In this document: piece after piece, positions 21,047 through 30,659 of the stretch
Numbering within the stretch: the first letter of the stretch is position 1
How the letters are laid out: the number at the start of each line of letters is the position of its first letter
Assembly: GCA_963828215.1 (NCBI GenBank)
Contig: CAWHFO010000046.1
Span: forward strand, 1 to 64,000
DNA length: 64,000 nucleotides
Source: CAVTJL01 sp963828215
Lineage (GTDB): Bacteria > Pseudomonadota > Alphaproteobacteria > Geminicoccales > Geminicoccaceae
Direction of reading: 5' to 3'
Made by a program: the position numbers and the translations under genes
The notes under the pieces: model-generated
What the model was told of the DNA's origin: nothing
Seen by the model: only the letters and a program-made list of their open reading frames with translations
Database searches by the model: none

Positions 21047-21301
21047 TCAGAACATCCTGACGACGAATTCTTCAATGCCTCGGCTCAGGCCTTTTTCAAG
21101 GCCCTTGCTGAGCCCCTTGCCGAGCCCCGTCGCAGTATAGACCAGAACAATGGAAGCCGCAGTGGTTCCCATCATCACCAGAGGTCCATGGTCGAAGCCG
21201 ACCAGAACGCCAAGAGCCATCGCTGGCGGGCCTTTGACAATCCCTAACAAGGTCTCCAGATGAGGTGGAGATCGTTCTACTAAGATTGAAGGAGATTTCA
21301 C
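21047..21301 (-). CDS. possible small membrane protein downstream of NB-ARC gene
   Basis: 84 codons from a GTG start at 21301. There is one probable transmembrane segment around residues 40-58 (LVMMGTTAASIVLVYTATG), then a repetitive amphipathic stretch GLGKGLSKGLEKGLSRGIEE. It begins four bases after the stop of the NB-ARC gene on the same strand, so it could be translationally coupled, but no ribosome site is seen. No family is recognised. It is a candidate only. Confidence 0.35.
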   Translation of the reverse strand: MKSPSILVERSPPHLETLLGIVKGPPAMALGVLVGFDHGPLVMMGTTAASIVLVYTATGLGKGLSKGLEKGLSRGIEEFVVRMF

Positions 21302-21305
21302 AACA

Positions 21306-22878
21306 TTATCTATAAACGGGCGGAGTTGTATTTATCGATTGATAAGTTCGTCGCCAGATATAGAGACGTCTTGTACAATTATCTTGATAATTGAACTCGG
21401 AAATCTCGTGAATTAGCTCTCTATCGTCTTGCGACTTGAGATAGCTTCGAGGCTCAAAGCCGAGCTCTTCGTGGATAAGTAATGGTGTTATATTTGATTC
21501 CCTCTGACGCAATCTAATCATAGTTACTGTAAACCATTGTCTTGGCGACTTTTCATTATAGAAGGATATTGATATGACCCTTCGCTGATCAACATAGCTT
21601 AGATTGGCCGGTACGTCCTTCGCTGCGGGCGGGACCGTCTTGGGAGAAGGCGCCTTGGGCCGAATAACCGCATCGGCGTCTCGAATATTCAGCAGATCGA
21701 GCGCTTCGGGACGGGTACGCTTGCCCGCAAGGGCTTGCAAATATTCTCCTACCGTCCAAGACGGGTGCACCTGCAAGAAGGTGCCGGCGGCGCGGAGGGC
21801 GAGCGGCAGGCGGCCGCAGCGGCGGGCGATGGCGGCGAGCGCCGTGTCGTCCGCGCGCCTCCGGCACCATGGCGCGGAGGAGGAGAAGCGCGTTTTCGGG
21901 CGTGAGCGTCCTCAGCTCCAGGCTTTTCGTCCCCTGGAGCAGGATGCGCTGCCGCGAGGTGACGAGCAGCGCCACCGGGGCCGGCGGCAGGAGCGGCGCC
22001 ACCTGTTTCGTATCGGCGGCGTTGTCGAGCAGGAGCAGGGCGCGCTTGCCATTGAGGGTCGCCTGATAGACGGCCTTCAGCCGTGCAGGGTCGGTCGGCG
22101 GCTGGATGCCGGGTGAGAAAGCCTCGATCACCCGGGCCATGGCATCCTCGGGTGCCAGGGGCCGCTCGCCGGTGCCCTGCATGTCGACGAAAATGCGGCC
22201 GTCGGGGAAGCGGTCGGCCTGGCGGTGGGCCAGCTCGTAGGCGAGCTGGCTCTTGCCCATGCCGCCCATCCCGTCGATGGCGGACAGGCTGGCCCGGCCG
22301 TTCAGGGCCAGGGCCGCGGTGAGCTGCGCCAGCTCGTCGTCGCGGCCGGTGAAGTCGGGCACGGGCGACGGCACGGTGAAGGGGGCGGGGGCGACAAACG
22401 CGGCTGGCGGCCTCAGGTGATGCAGGGCCTGAGTGATGTATTGGCCGAGCTTCGCCGGGTCGGGCTCGAAGAGCTTCGCGATTTTCTTGTCGGGCCCGTC
22501 GAGGACACGCTTGCGCAAGGCCTTCTGACGGCGCTGGCGATTGGCCGGCTCGTCCCAGGCCGGGAGGAGAGGAAGATTGTCGTCGGCGACGAAGACGAGG
22601 CGCGGCTTGCCCAGCCGGACCGCCGCCTCGTATTCCAGCTCCGTGTAGGAGAGCTTCTCGCCGGGCGGCGACGAGCCGTAACGATGGCCGAGGATGAGGA
22701 CAAAAACATCGGCGTCGGCGATACGCTGCCCGTCGAAGTCCTCCGGCGCGGCGTCGCGGGCGCCCCAAGTCTCCATCGCGTCGGCGTAGAAGCCGTCGAG
22801 GCCCAGGATCGCGCCGCGGGCCGCCTCGCGGTACTCGGGCAGATCCTTGCCGGTCGAGCTGACGAAGACCCTGGTCAT
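21306..22878 (-). pseudogene. DUF4062-NB-ARC STAND NTPase, one frameshift
   Basis: About 523 residues. Residues 1-110 form a DUF4062 domain (TIR-like, TRVFVSSTGKDLPEYREAA, VFVLILGHRYGSSPPG, SYTELEYEAAVRLGKPRLVF). Then an NB-ARC ATPase: Walker A GMGGMGKSQLAYEL, Walker B ALLLLDNAAD and sensor LLVTSRQR. An extra base near 21855 breaks the frame, after which it continues LALRAAGTFLQVHPSWTVGE to a stop at 21306. The last 100 codons are AT-rich and unlike the usual TPR tail of such proteins. STAND proteins of this type are often signalling or defence ATPases that oligomerise on sensing a ligand. Confidence 0.75.
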
Positions 22879-22899
22879 CGCTCTTGGCGATCCCGAACA

Positions 22900-23840
22900 C
22901 TGGTAAGCTCGACACTACAACCGGCCGCGAGAGCTGACCACCCTTGTGCCCAGGCTCTAGCATGGCGCAGGTCCGGGCGTCGATGAGGAGGTTCCCCATT
23001 GCCGAGCCAGCCGAGGAAGGCCTCGGCCGCCTTGTCGTCTTCCGTGATATTGCGGCGCGGCGAGATCGATCTCGGGCACATCCCGGGCGAAGCGGGCGAG
23101 CTGGGGGACGAGGGCCGTCGTCTCGGCCGCGACGAGCCAGAAGATCCCGCCCGGATAGTCCGCCGCGTGGTCGTGCGCGTAGGCGGCGGCGAGCTGCGTC
23201 TTGCCGACCCCGCCCTGCCCGGAGAGCGCCGGCACTACCGCCGTCCGCTTCTTCGCCTGGAGCAGCTCATGCAGCTCCCGGATCAGCCCCTCCCGGCCGA
23301 TGAGGTCCGGCCGTCGCGGCACATTGAACAGGCCGCGCGCAGGCTTCTCCGATAGCTGTCGCTGCCTTGCCACGCCAGTTGAAGAGCGCCTGCGTGACGT
23401 ATCCGCCAAGCCTGTCGGGATCGGGCTCGAAGAGCTTTGCGATGGTCTTGTCCGGCCCGTTCAGGACGCGATCACGAAGGGCCTCCTGCCGCTTGCGCCT
23501 GTCGTCCGTCTCGATCCACGCCCGCTTGAGCGGAAAGTCGTCGTCGGCGACGAAGGCCAGAAGCGGCCTCTTGAGACCTAGCGCCGCCTCGTACTCGAGC
23601 TCCGTGTACGAAAGCTCCTGGCCGGGCGGCGAGCTGCCGTAGCAGTGGCCGAGGATGAGCACGACGACGTCGGCCTTGGCGATGCGCTGCTCGTCGAACT
23701 CGCTCGGCGGCGTCCGCGCGGGCACCCCAGTTCTCCATCGCATCGGCATGGAAGCCGTCGAGGCCCAGGATCGCGCGGCAGGCCGCCTCGCGGTAGTCGG
23801 CGAGGTCCTTCCCGGTCGAGCTGACGAATACGGTAATCAT
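22900..23840 (-). pseudogene. DUF4062-NB-ARC paralogue, truncated and frameshifted
   Basis: A second copy of the same architecture upstream of the first: ITVFVSSTGKDLADYREAAC, ILGHCYGSSPPGQELSYTEL, KIAKLFEPDPDRLGGYVTQA, then Walker A LSGQGGVGKTQLAAAYAHDH and IFWLVAAETTALVPQLARFA. Frames change near 23722, 23350 and 23075. The reading ends in FLGWLGNG near 22960, before Walker B, so it is a truncated pseudogene. The DUF4062 part is closely similar to that of the neighbour, whereas the NB-ARC part differs more. Confidence 0.7.
22908..22920. repeat. 13-base repeat upstream of the first NB-ARC gene
   Basis: GCTCGACACTACA here is identical to 23869-23881. Similarity extends about 100 bases around each copy, including CTCTAGC and GGGCGTCGA blocks, so the upstream regions of both NB-ARC genes are copies of one another. 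The copy at 23869 also serves as the upstream region of dctM. Confidence 0.6.
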
Positions 23841-23868
23841 GCCGGGCATCGTTCCCGAGCGCTGCCGC

Positions 23869-23881
23869 GCTCGACACTACA
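23869..23881. repeat. 13-base repeat between NB-ARC paralogue and dctM
   Basis: Second copy of GCTCGACACTACA, in the divergent region between the truncated NB-ARC gene (minus) and dctM (plus). This intergenic region is about 115 bases and must hold the dctM ribosome site (GAGGAGCAGGGC before the ATG at 23959). Confidence 0.6.
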
Positions 23882-23958
23882 GCCGTCCGTGGCCCCTCGC
23901 CACGTCCGCCGCGAGCCTCTAGCGTGAGGCGGCAAGTCGGGGCGTCGAGGAGCAGGGC

Positions 23959-25266
23959 ATGGAGCACATCTACCTGACGGGGCTTCTGCTCTTCGTTCTT
24001 TTTCTTCTCCTCGGCGGCGGAGTCTGGATCGGCCTCTCGCTCCTCGGCGTGGCGCTCTTCGCGATGGAGCTCTTCACCACGCGCCCCGCCGGCGACGCGA
24101 TGATCACCACCATCTGGACCTCCTCCTCGAGCTGGACGCTGACCGCGCTGCCGCTCTTCATCTGGATGGGCGAGATCCTTTTCAGGACGCGGCTCTCGGA
24201 GGACATGTTCAGGGGTCTCTCGCCCTGGATGACCGGGCTGCCCGGCCGGCTCCTCCACACCAACGTCGTGGGCTGCGCCATCTTCGCCGCGATCAGCGGC
24301 TCCTCGGCCGCCACCTGCGTCACCATCGGCAAGATGACCATCCCCGAGCTGCGCCGCCGCGGCTATCCCGAGCTTCTGGTCGTGGGCTCCCTGGCCGGCG
24401 CCGGCACGCTCGGGCTGATGATCCCGCCCTCGCTCATCATGATCGTCTACGGCGTGGCGGTGAACGAATCGATCGCCCAGCTCTTCATGGCCGGCGTCTT
24501 CCCCGGCATCGTGCTGGCCCTCCTCTTCATGGGCTACCTCGTCGTGCGCGGCCTCCTCCAGCCCCGTCTCTTCCCCGAGGAGCGGCACTGGCCCCTGGCC
24601 GAGCGCCTGCGCGAGAGCCGCTTTCTTCTTCCCGTGCTCCTGCTGATCGTGGCCGTGCTGGGGTCGATCTATGCCGGCATCGCGACGGCGACCGAGGCGG
24701 CGGCGCTGGGCGTCGTGGGCGCGCTCGCCCTGGCGCTCGTCCAGCGGGCCCTGACGCTCGAGAGCTTCTGGACCAGCCTCATGGGCGCCATGCGCACCTC
24801 GGCGATGATCGCCCTCATCCTCATGGGCGCCTCCTTCCTCTCCCTCGCCATGGGCTTCACCGGCCTGCCGACGGACCTGGCCGAGTACATCGCGTCCCTG
24901 AACCTCTCGCCCGTGGCGCTGATCGCAGCGCTCACCCTCTTCTACATCGTGCTGGGCTGCTTCCTCGACGGCATCAGCTGCGTCGTCCTCACCATGGCGG
25001 TCATCGAGCCCATGATCCGCCGCGCCGGCATCGACCTCGTCTGGTTCGGCATCTTCGTCGTCGTCGTGGTCGAGATGGCCCAGATCACGCCGCCCATCGG
25101 CTTCAACCTCTTCGTCCTCCAGGGCATGACCGGCCACGAGATCAGCTTCATCGCGCGGAGCGCCTTTCCTTTCTTTCTTCTGATGGTGGTCATGGTCGTC
25201 ATCCTGGTGCTGTTTCCGGACCTCGCGACCTGGCTGCCCGCTCACATGCGCCTGCGCCCCGGATGA
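23959..25266 (+). CDS. dctM: TRAP transporter large permease DctM
   Basis: 435 residues, intact, with about a dozen hydrophobic segments. Family motifs include TALPLFIWMGEILFRTRLSE, AAISGSSAATCVTIGKMTIP, LGLMIPPSLIMIVYGVAVNE and VVVEMAQITPPIGFNLFVLQ. It forms the ion-coupled channel of the TRAP system with DctQ. In most genomes dctQ and dctM adjoin; here the two NB-ARC genes lie between them on the opposite strand, so dctM needs its own promoter or a long read-through transcript. Confidence 0.92.
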   Translation: MEHIYLTGLLLFVLFLLLGGGVWIGLSLLGVALFAMELFTTRPAGDAMITTIWTSSSSWTLTALPLFIWMGEILFRTRLSEDMFRGLSPWMTGLPGRLLHTNVVGCAIFAAISGSSAATCVTIGKMTIPELRRRGYPELLVVGSLAGAGTLGLMIPPSLIMIVYGVAVNESIAQLFMAGVFPGIVLALLFMGYLVVRGLLQPRLFPEERHWPLAERLRESRFLLPVLLLIVAVLGSIYAGIATATEAAALGVVGALALALVQRALTLESFWTSLMGAMRTSAMIALILMGASFLSLAMGFTGLPTDLAEYIASLNLSPVALIAALTLFYIVLGCFLDGISCVVLTMAVIEPMIRRAGIDLVWFGIFVVVVVEMAQITPPIGFNLFVLQGMTGHEISFIARSAFPFFLLMVVMVVILVLFPDLATWLPAHMRLRPG

Positions 25267-25320
25267 CCGCCCGCCGGCGCCGACTTGGCGCCGCGGCCCG
25301 GATCGACCATCTGGAAAGCC

Positions 25321-26367
25321 ATGGCCACGTCGCCCCGCATCTTCGACCGGCAGGCCCTGCGGCTGCGCCGCGAGCGCCTCGCCCGCCGCCCCGGCGACGC
25401 CGGCTTCCTGAAGACGGAGATCGTCGACCGCCTGGTCGACCGTCTGGCCGACATCAAGACCGAATTCTCCGTGGCGCTGGACCTGGGCGCGGGTGCCGGC
25501 GAGCTCGCCGCGGCTCTGACGATCGTCGGTCGCCGTCCGACCACGCTGGTCGAGATGGATCTGGCGGCCGCCCAGTTCGGGCCCGGCCGGCCGGGCGTCG
25601 CGGGGGACGTCGAGCTGTTGCCGTTCGGCGCCGACCGCTTCGACGCGGTCCTGAGCGTCATGGGGCTCCATACGGTCAACGACCTGCCGGGCGCCCTGGC
25701 CCAGATCCGCCATGCTCTTCGGCCGGACGGGCTGCTCCTCGCCGGGCTGCCGGGCGGCGAGACCCTGCACGAGCTGCGCTGGGCGCTGACCCAGGCGGAG
25801 CTCGAGCTTCTGGGGGGCGCCGCCCCGCGGGTCTCTCCCTTTGTCGACGTTCGCGACGCGGGCATGCTGCTGCAGCGGGCCGGGCTAGCCCTGCCGGTCG
25901 CCGACATCGACCGGCTGACCGTCCGCTATCGCGAGCCTCTGCGCCTCGTGAGCGACCTCCGGGCGATGGGCGAGGCGAGCCTTCTGGTCGAGGGGCGCCG
26001 ACGCCCGCTCGGGCCTGCCGTGCTGGCCAGGGCGCTCGATCTCTACCGCGAGCGCTTCGGCGACGCCGACGGCACCGTGCCGGCCACCTTCGATATTCTG
26101 TTCCTCATCGGCTGGAAGCCGCACGAGAGCCAGCCACGCCCACTGCGGCGCGGCAGCGGCGCCGTCGATCTGGCGAAGGCCCTGGGCGTGCCGGTGGAGA
26201 TCGTCGAGGGGCGCGGGCGAGCGCGACGCCCTGACTCCCCGACCCCGTCTCAATGCGCGACGAGCTCCGACCGCCCGGTATCGGCCCCCATCGGCGCGAG
26301 CCTGGCCAGCGTCGGGCCGCAGGTGTCGGCCACGAGCTGCGGCCGGTCGGGGCGATGCAGCTCGTAG
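25321..26367 (+). CDS. SAM-dependent methyltransferase-fold protein, NDUFAF5/BioC-like
   Basis: Start MATSPRIFDRQALRLRRERL, then Rossmann motif I SVALDLGAGAGELAAAL, acidic motif TTLVEMDLAAAQ, FDAVLSVMGLHTVNDLPGAL and FDILFLIGWKPHESQPRPLR. This order matches the bacterial homologues of NDUFAF5, related to BioC; the mitochondrial protein hydroxylates an Arg of complex I. The family usually ends soon after KALGVPVEI. The frame as given runs on to 26367 across the opposite-strand lipoprotein gene, while a shifted frame stops at 26234, so an extra base near 26210 is likely. Confidence 0.75.
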   Translation: MATSPRIFDRQALRLRRERLARRPGDAGFLKTEIVDRLVDRLADIKTEFSVALDLGAGAGELAAALTIVGRRPTTLVEMDLAAAQFGPGRPGVAGDVELLPFGADRFDAVLSVMGLHTVNDLPGALAQIRHALRPDGLLLAGLPGGETLHELRWALTQAELELLGGAAPRVSPFVDVRDAGMLLQRAGLALPVADIDRLTVRYREPLRLVSDLRAMGEASLLVEGRRRPLGPAVLARALDLYRERFGDADGTVPATFDILFLIGWKPHESQPRPLRRGSGAVDLAKALGVPVEIVEGRGRARRPDSPTPSQCATSSDRPVSAPIGASLASVGPQVSATSCGRSGRCSS

Positions 26368-26777
26368 TACGCCACCCGGCTCTTCCCCGTCTCGCGGTCG
26401 AGATAGAGAAAAAGCCCGAGCGTGCAGCCGTGGTCGCTGTAGAGCCAGTATTGGGCAGGCTGCTCACGGCGCTTCAGCGACGGCTGGCCCAGCGCCTCGA
26501 TAACCGCCCGATCGTCCATGCCGACGAGGGCCAGTGGCTTTGCGGCGGAATCGGCCACCGCCGCCGCCCCGCCAGGGGCAGCCGACGGCCTGGGTGTCGT
26601 CTCTGCCTTGGCGGTAGCGGGGGCGGGAGCGGGAAACGCTGCCCCGACGGCCGGCGGCACGGGCGCCTGCCCGTCGACGGCGCAGGCGCCCAGCATCAGG
26701 GCCGCCAGCACGGCCCAGCTCCGCCCCGTCCCGGGTCGAGGCCCCACCAGGCGAAACCCGCGGCCCGCAGCCGCCAT
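26250..26777 (-). CDS. putative outer-membrane lipoprotein
   Basis: 175 residues. An N-terminal hydrophobic segment SWAVLAALMLGACAV contains a lipobox (LGAC), so the mature protein probably starts at Cys32. An Ala/Pro-rich linker follows to about residue 75, then a small domain: LVGMDDRAVIEALGQPSLKR, YWLYSDHGCTLGLFLYLDRE, RVAYYELH. This domain resembles uncharacterised lipoproteins of alphaproteobacteria; no enzymatic motif is visible. Confidence 0.65.
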   Translation of the reverse strand: MAAAGRGFRLVGPRPGTGRSWAVLAALMLGACAVDGQAPVPPAVGAAFPAPAPATAKAETTPRPSAAPGGAAAVADSAAKPLALVGMDDRAVIEALGQPSLKRREQPAQYWLYSDHGCTLGLFLYLDRETGKSRVAYYELHRPDRPQLVADTCGPTLARLAPMGADTGRSELVAH

Positions 26778-26842
26778 CCTCGTCTCCGTGGCGATCGGGC
26801 GACGCTCGTCGCCCGGATCGGTCGGTCGACCGCGCCCTGGGG

Positions 26843-27355
26843 CTAGGCGCTCTCGTCCAGCATCGACACGGAGCCGGTGAGCTTGCCGCCGCGCTCGATC
26901 TCGAGCTCGCCGTAGCGGACCGTGCCCTTGACGCGGCCCGTGCTGCGGATCAGCAGCCGCTTCCTGACCGTGAGATCGCCCTCGTAGACGCCGCTGATCT
27001 CGGCTTCCTCGACCTCGGCCTTGCCCTCGGTGAAGCGGCCGGTCTGGGTGATCTCGATCGCCCGGGTCTGGTTGAGCGTGACCTGCACGCTGCCCTCGAC
27101 CACGAGACGGTCGCAGGCGGTGATCTCGCCGGCGAGGCTGATGCCGGTGCCGACGATCAGCCGCTTGAGCTCGGGCTCGACCTTGGCGGCCGGCTTCTCG
27201 GCAGCCGAGGCGCTCGATGGCGCGGAAGGCAGGTCGACCTGACGACGCGGGATTTCCGGCTGCACCTTGGGCTCCGTTCGGGCGATGTTGGGCTCTGGCA
27301 TCCTCTCCCCCGGCGATGACGGACGCATCGGCTCGTTGTCCTTTTTACGAAACAT
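26843..27355 (-). CDS. bactofilin
   Basis: 170 residues. A disordered Pro/Glu-rich N-terminus (1-60) precedes a right-handed beta-helix of the bactofilin (DUF583) family: LKRLIVGTGISLAGEITACD, RLVVEGSVQVTL, AEISGVYEGDLTVRKRLLIR, GRVKGTVRYGELEIERGGKL. Bactofilins form nucleotide-free cytoskeletal filaments involved in cell shape or envelope patterning. A second bactofilin, next to an M23 peptidase, is at 59937-60377. Confidence 0.85.
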   Translation of the reverse strand: MFRKKDNEPMRPSSPGERMPEPNIARTEPKVQPEIPRRQVDLPSAPSSASAAEKPAAKVEPELKRLIVGTGISLAGEITACDRLVVEGSVQVTLNQTRAIEITQTGRFTEGKAEVEEAEISGVYEGDLTVRKRLLIRSTGRVKGTVRYGELEIERGGKLTGSVSMLDESA

Positions 27356-27567
27356 GAGGACATAACCCTTGTGCTTGGCGCCGGGCAGAAGCGCCTGCGG
27401 CGCCGGGTGCGGTGGAGGAGGACGCGGCGCACAGCATTAGTCAGTAACGTGAAGCAAGTCAAACCAAAGCATACCCCTCGGTTGCATCGTCCGACTCGCC
27501 CGCAGGTGGACAGGTGAGGGCACCCACCTATACTCCGCGCCGGTACAACCCCTGGGAGTGACGGCGC

Positions 27568-28581
27568 ATGAAGGAGTTAGAGCGGGGCAGGGGGCGCATC
27601 GACGTCCTGGGCATAGGCAACGCCATCGTCGACGTCGTCGCCTATGCCGAGGACGCGCTCGTCGCCAGGCTCGGCCTCGCCCGCGGCACCATGACCCTGG
27701 TCGACGAGGAGCAGATCGAGCTTCTCTACCGGCGCATGGGCCCGGCCCGCGAGGTCTCGGGCGGCTCCTGCGCCAACACCATGGCGGCGCTCGCCTCCCT
27801 GGGCGCCGGCGCCGCCTATATCGGCCGGGTCAAGGACGACGCGCTCGGCCGGGTCTTCGCGCACGATATCCGGGCCGCCGGCGTGATCTTCGAGAGCGAG
27901 CCCGCTGCGGAAGGGCCCGTCACCGCGCGGTGCCTCATCTTCGTGACGCCGGACGCCCAGCGGACCATGCAGACCTATCTCGGCGCCTGCGTCGAGCTGG
28001 GCCCCGAGAATGTCGACGAGGACTCTCGTCGCCCGCGCCGACATCACCTATCTCGAGGGCTATCTCTGGGACCGCCCCGAGGCCAAGGCCGCGTGCCGCA
28101 AGGCGGCGGAGATCTGCCATCGCCACGGCGGCCGGCTGGCGCTCACCCTCTCCGACCCCTTTTGCGTCGACCGGTGGCGGGGGGAGTTCCGCGAGCTCGT
28201 CGAGCAGCAGGTGGACATACTTTTCGCGAACGAGGGCGAGATCACCTCGCTCTACGAGACCGCAACTTCGACGAGGCCCTTCAGCAGGTGCGGCGCGACG
28301 TGCACTTCGCCGCCTTGACCCGCGGCGCTCGCGGCTCGGTGGTCGTTCGCGGCGACGAGGTGCACGTCATCGACGCGGTCCCCCCGCGCGAGGTTCTCGA
28401 TACCACCGGCGCCGGCGATCTCTACGCCGCGGGATTCCTCCGCGGCCTGACGGCCCGCCTCGACCTGGCCGCCTGCGGCCGGCTCGGCTCGCTCTGCGCC
28501 GCCGAGATCATCGGCGAGTACGGGGCACGCCCCGCCCAACCCCTGGCCCCGCTGGTGGAGATGGCACGGCGACCGGCCTGA
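27568..28581 (+). pseudogene. PfkB-family sugar/nucleoside kinase, frameshifted
   Basis: Adenosine kinase-like protein: RIDVLGIGNAIVDVVAYAED, signature GGSCANTMAALASLGAGAAY, ITYLEGYLWDRPEAK, then the catalytic DTTGAGDLYAAGFLRGLTAR with Asp as base and GAGD as anion hole. The frame shifts near 28020 (one extra base) and returns near 28262 (one base missing), so about 80 residues are read wrongly. With both corrected the protein has the expected 330-odd residues. It stands alone between bactofilin and the solute-binding gene. Confidence 0.8.
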
Positions 28582-28757
28582 GCGCCCGCCCCGATCTCGA
28601 GCCCACAGAGCCATCGGGCTGGCATAGGGCGCTTCGCCGCCCTCCTGGTGAGCGTTGCGTCAGCGCTGTCCACGGGCGTAGGATTCCGCCTGCCGGCAAG
28701 GCGGGCGAACCGAGCCGACCCGCGCGTGGCGGAAGAAACTTTCAGGGACGGGCGACC

Positions 28758-29717
28758 ATGAGCGACGAGGAGACGGATCGCCGACCGTCCGCCGCCGCGG
28801 CGACCTTGCGGGCGGCGGCGCTGCAGCGGCGGGGCCTGCTCCAGGCGGCACTGGGCGCCTCCGCGGCGCTCGCCATCGGCCTCGTGCCCCGGCGGCACGC
28901 GGCCAGGCCAAGCCTTTCGCCGGCGTCACCATCAACGGTGCCGGCTTCCAGCACGTCTCGACCCAGAACATCAAGGATCTGCTGCCGGATTCGAGCAGGC
29001 GAGCGGGATGAGGTCATTCGACCTCCAGCCTTTCCCTCTACATGGTGTTCCGCCATCCGCCGGACGATCTCCATCCCATGCTCGACACACCGGAGGCGGC
29101 CGAGGCGGCCGAGTGGTACGCCCGGCTCCTGTCGAGCTACACGCCCTCGGGCGTGCTCTCGTTCAGCGACGATCAGGCGCTCCGCACCCAGCTCTCCGGC
29201 CGCGCCGACATGCGAACGCCCGATTCCTCGCAGGTCGCGGTGCTCGCGGTGAGCCCGGAGAGCAAGGTCCAGAAGACGGTGCGCTACGCGCCCATGCCGA
29301 CAGGGCCCAAGGGCTTCTTCCCCGGGCAGCAACAGTCACGGCTTCGGCATTCCGCTGGGTGCCAGGAAGAAGGACGCCGCCTGGGAGTTCATTAAATGGG
29401 CGGTGAGCAAGCAGATTGTGCTGCGCATGGTGAAGGAGAAGGGCTACACGTCGGTCTGTCGCCGCTCGGTGATCGACGATCCGGTTTTTCGCGAGTCGAT
29501 GGCCCTGAACGGCCAGGACGTGGCCTCCCTCTACCTCCAGGTGCTCGAGACCGCCGGCCGCTCCGACTACATGCGCTACCGCACCTCCCCTGTTTCCCCA
29601 GGGCGGCGACAGGCGATCGAGCGCATCGCCACTGGCCAGGCCGATGCCGGGACGGCCATGAAGGAGGCCCAGCAGCAGTCGATCGAGGACCTGGCGAAGG
29701 CGGGGGTGAAGCTCTGA
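28758..29717 (+). pseudogene. ABC sugar-type solute-binding protein, deleted and frameshifted
   Basis: A Tat-like or Sec signal (RRGLLQAALGASAALAIGLV) starts at 28758. Pieces follow: ITINGAGFQHVSTQNIKDLL-like sequence near 28930, EAAEWYARLLSSYTPSGVLS, VRYAPMPTGPKGFFPG, then ARKKDAAWEFIKWAVSKQIV and a normal C-terminus (AMKEAQQQSIEDLAKAGVKL) ending at 29717. Frames change near 28905, 28995 and 29325. About 150 residues of the usual 430 are missing after the FDLQPFPL region. No permease genes are attached, so the transporter has been lost. Confidence 0.65.
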
Positions 29718-29757
29718 TGGCCCGTATGTTCAACCCCTTCGACGGAGTGCCTGCGCC

Positions 29758-30636
29758 ATGAGCCCCATGCCCGACGTCGTTCTCGATGCGGGCGCCGTGT
29801 GCGGCGAGTCGCCGGTCTGGGACCAGGCCTCGGGCGCCCTCTGGTGGACCGACATTCCCGTGCGCACGGTGAACCGATTCGATCCGGCGACCGGCCGCAA
29901 CGAGGCCACCGCCGTCTCCGGCCGCGTCGGGTGCCTGGCGCTGAGCCGCTCGGGCGGCCTCGTGGTCGCCATGGAGCGCAGCTTCTGTCGCCTCGATCCG
30001 GCGACGGGGGCGCTCGAGACCCTGGCGAAGCTCGAGGGCGAGGACCCGGAGAACCGCCTCAATGACGGGCGCTGCGACCGCCGCGGGCGGTTCTTCGCCG
30101 GCACCATGAACGAGCCGCGCACCCGGCGCTCGGGCAGGCTCTGGCGGCTCGACCCGAACGGGTCGGCGCGCGAGGTGGCCGACGACGTGCTGGTGGCCAA
30201 CGGCCTCGCCTGGAGCCCCGACGACCGGTTGATGTACTGGTCGGACAGCCGGCAGCGTCGCGTCTTCCGCTTCGACTACGACATCGACACCGGCACGCCC
30301 AGGAACCGCCAGCTCTGGCTGGAGACGGAGGAGAGCCTGGGAGGTCCGGACGGCGCGGCGGTCGACAGCGAGGGGTGCTATTGGAGCGCCCGCTTCCGGG
30401 GCGGGCGGGTCATCCGCTTCCGCCCCGACGGCAGCTTCGACCGGGAGATCAGGCTGCCGGTCCGTCGCGTCACCATGTGCGCCTTCGGCGGCGCCGATCT
30501 CCGCACCCTCTACATCACCACGGCGAGCGAAGGCATGAGTCCCGACGAGCTGAAGGCCGAGCCGCTGGCCGGAGCGATCTTCGCCGTCGATGCCGGCGTG
30601 GCCGGGCTGCCCGAGCCGCGGTTCGGCGGCGCCTGA
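29758..30636 (+). CDS. SMP-30/gluconolactonase family protein
   Basis: 292 residues of six-bladed beta-propeller hydrolase. Metal ligands are visible: Glu in CGESPVWD, Asn in RLNDGRCDRRGRFFAGTMNE, Asn in LVANGLAWSPDDRLMYWSDS and Asp in GPDGAAVDSEGCYWSARF. Such enzymes open sugar lactones (gluconolactone, arabinolactone) in the cytoplasm. It follows the decayed solute-binding gene by 40 bases, consistent with a former sugar-acid uptake and catabolism cluster. Confidence 0.88.
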   Translation: MSPMPDVVLDAGAVCGESPVWDQASGALWWTDIPVRTVNRFDPATGRNEATAVSGRVGCLALSRSGGLVVAMERSFCRLDPATGALETLAKLEGEDPENRLNDGRCDRRGRFFAGTMNEPRTRRSGRLWRLDPNGSAREVADDVLVANGLAWSPDDRLMYWSDSRQRRVFRFDYDIDTGTPRNRQLWLETEESLGGPDGAAVDSEGCYWSARFRGGRVIRFRPDGSFDREIRLPVRRVTMCAFGGADLRTLYITTASEGMSPDELKAEPLAGAIFAVDAGVAGLPEPRFGGA

Positions 30637-30659
30637 GCCGCCGAGGAAAGAGAATAAGG

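Noticed and set aside
23578..25770. 730-codon minus-strand open frame opposite dctM
   Set aside because: Antisense of dctM. Its Asp/Glu/His-rich sequence mirrors a membrane protein gene and has no domain.
28010..28318. possible programmed frameshift in the PfkB kinase
   Set aside because: No slippery heptamer or pseudoknot is visible, and similar isolated indels occur in many unrelated genes of the window.
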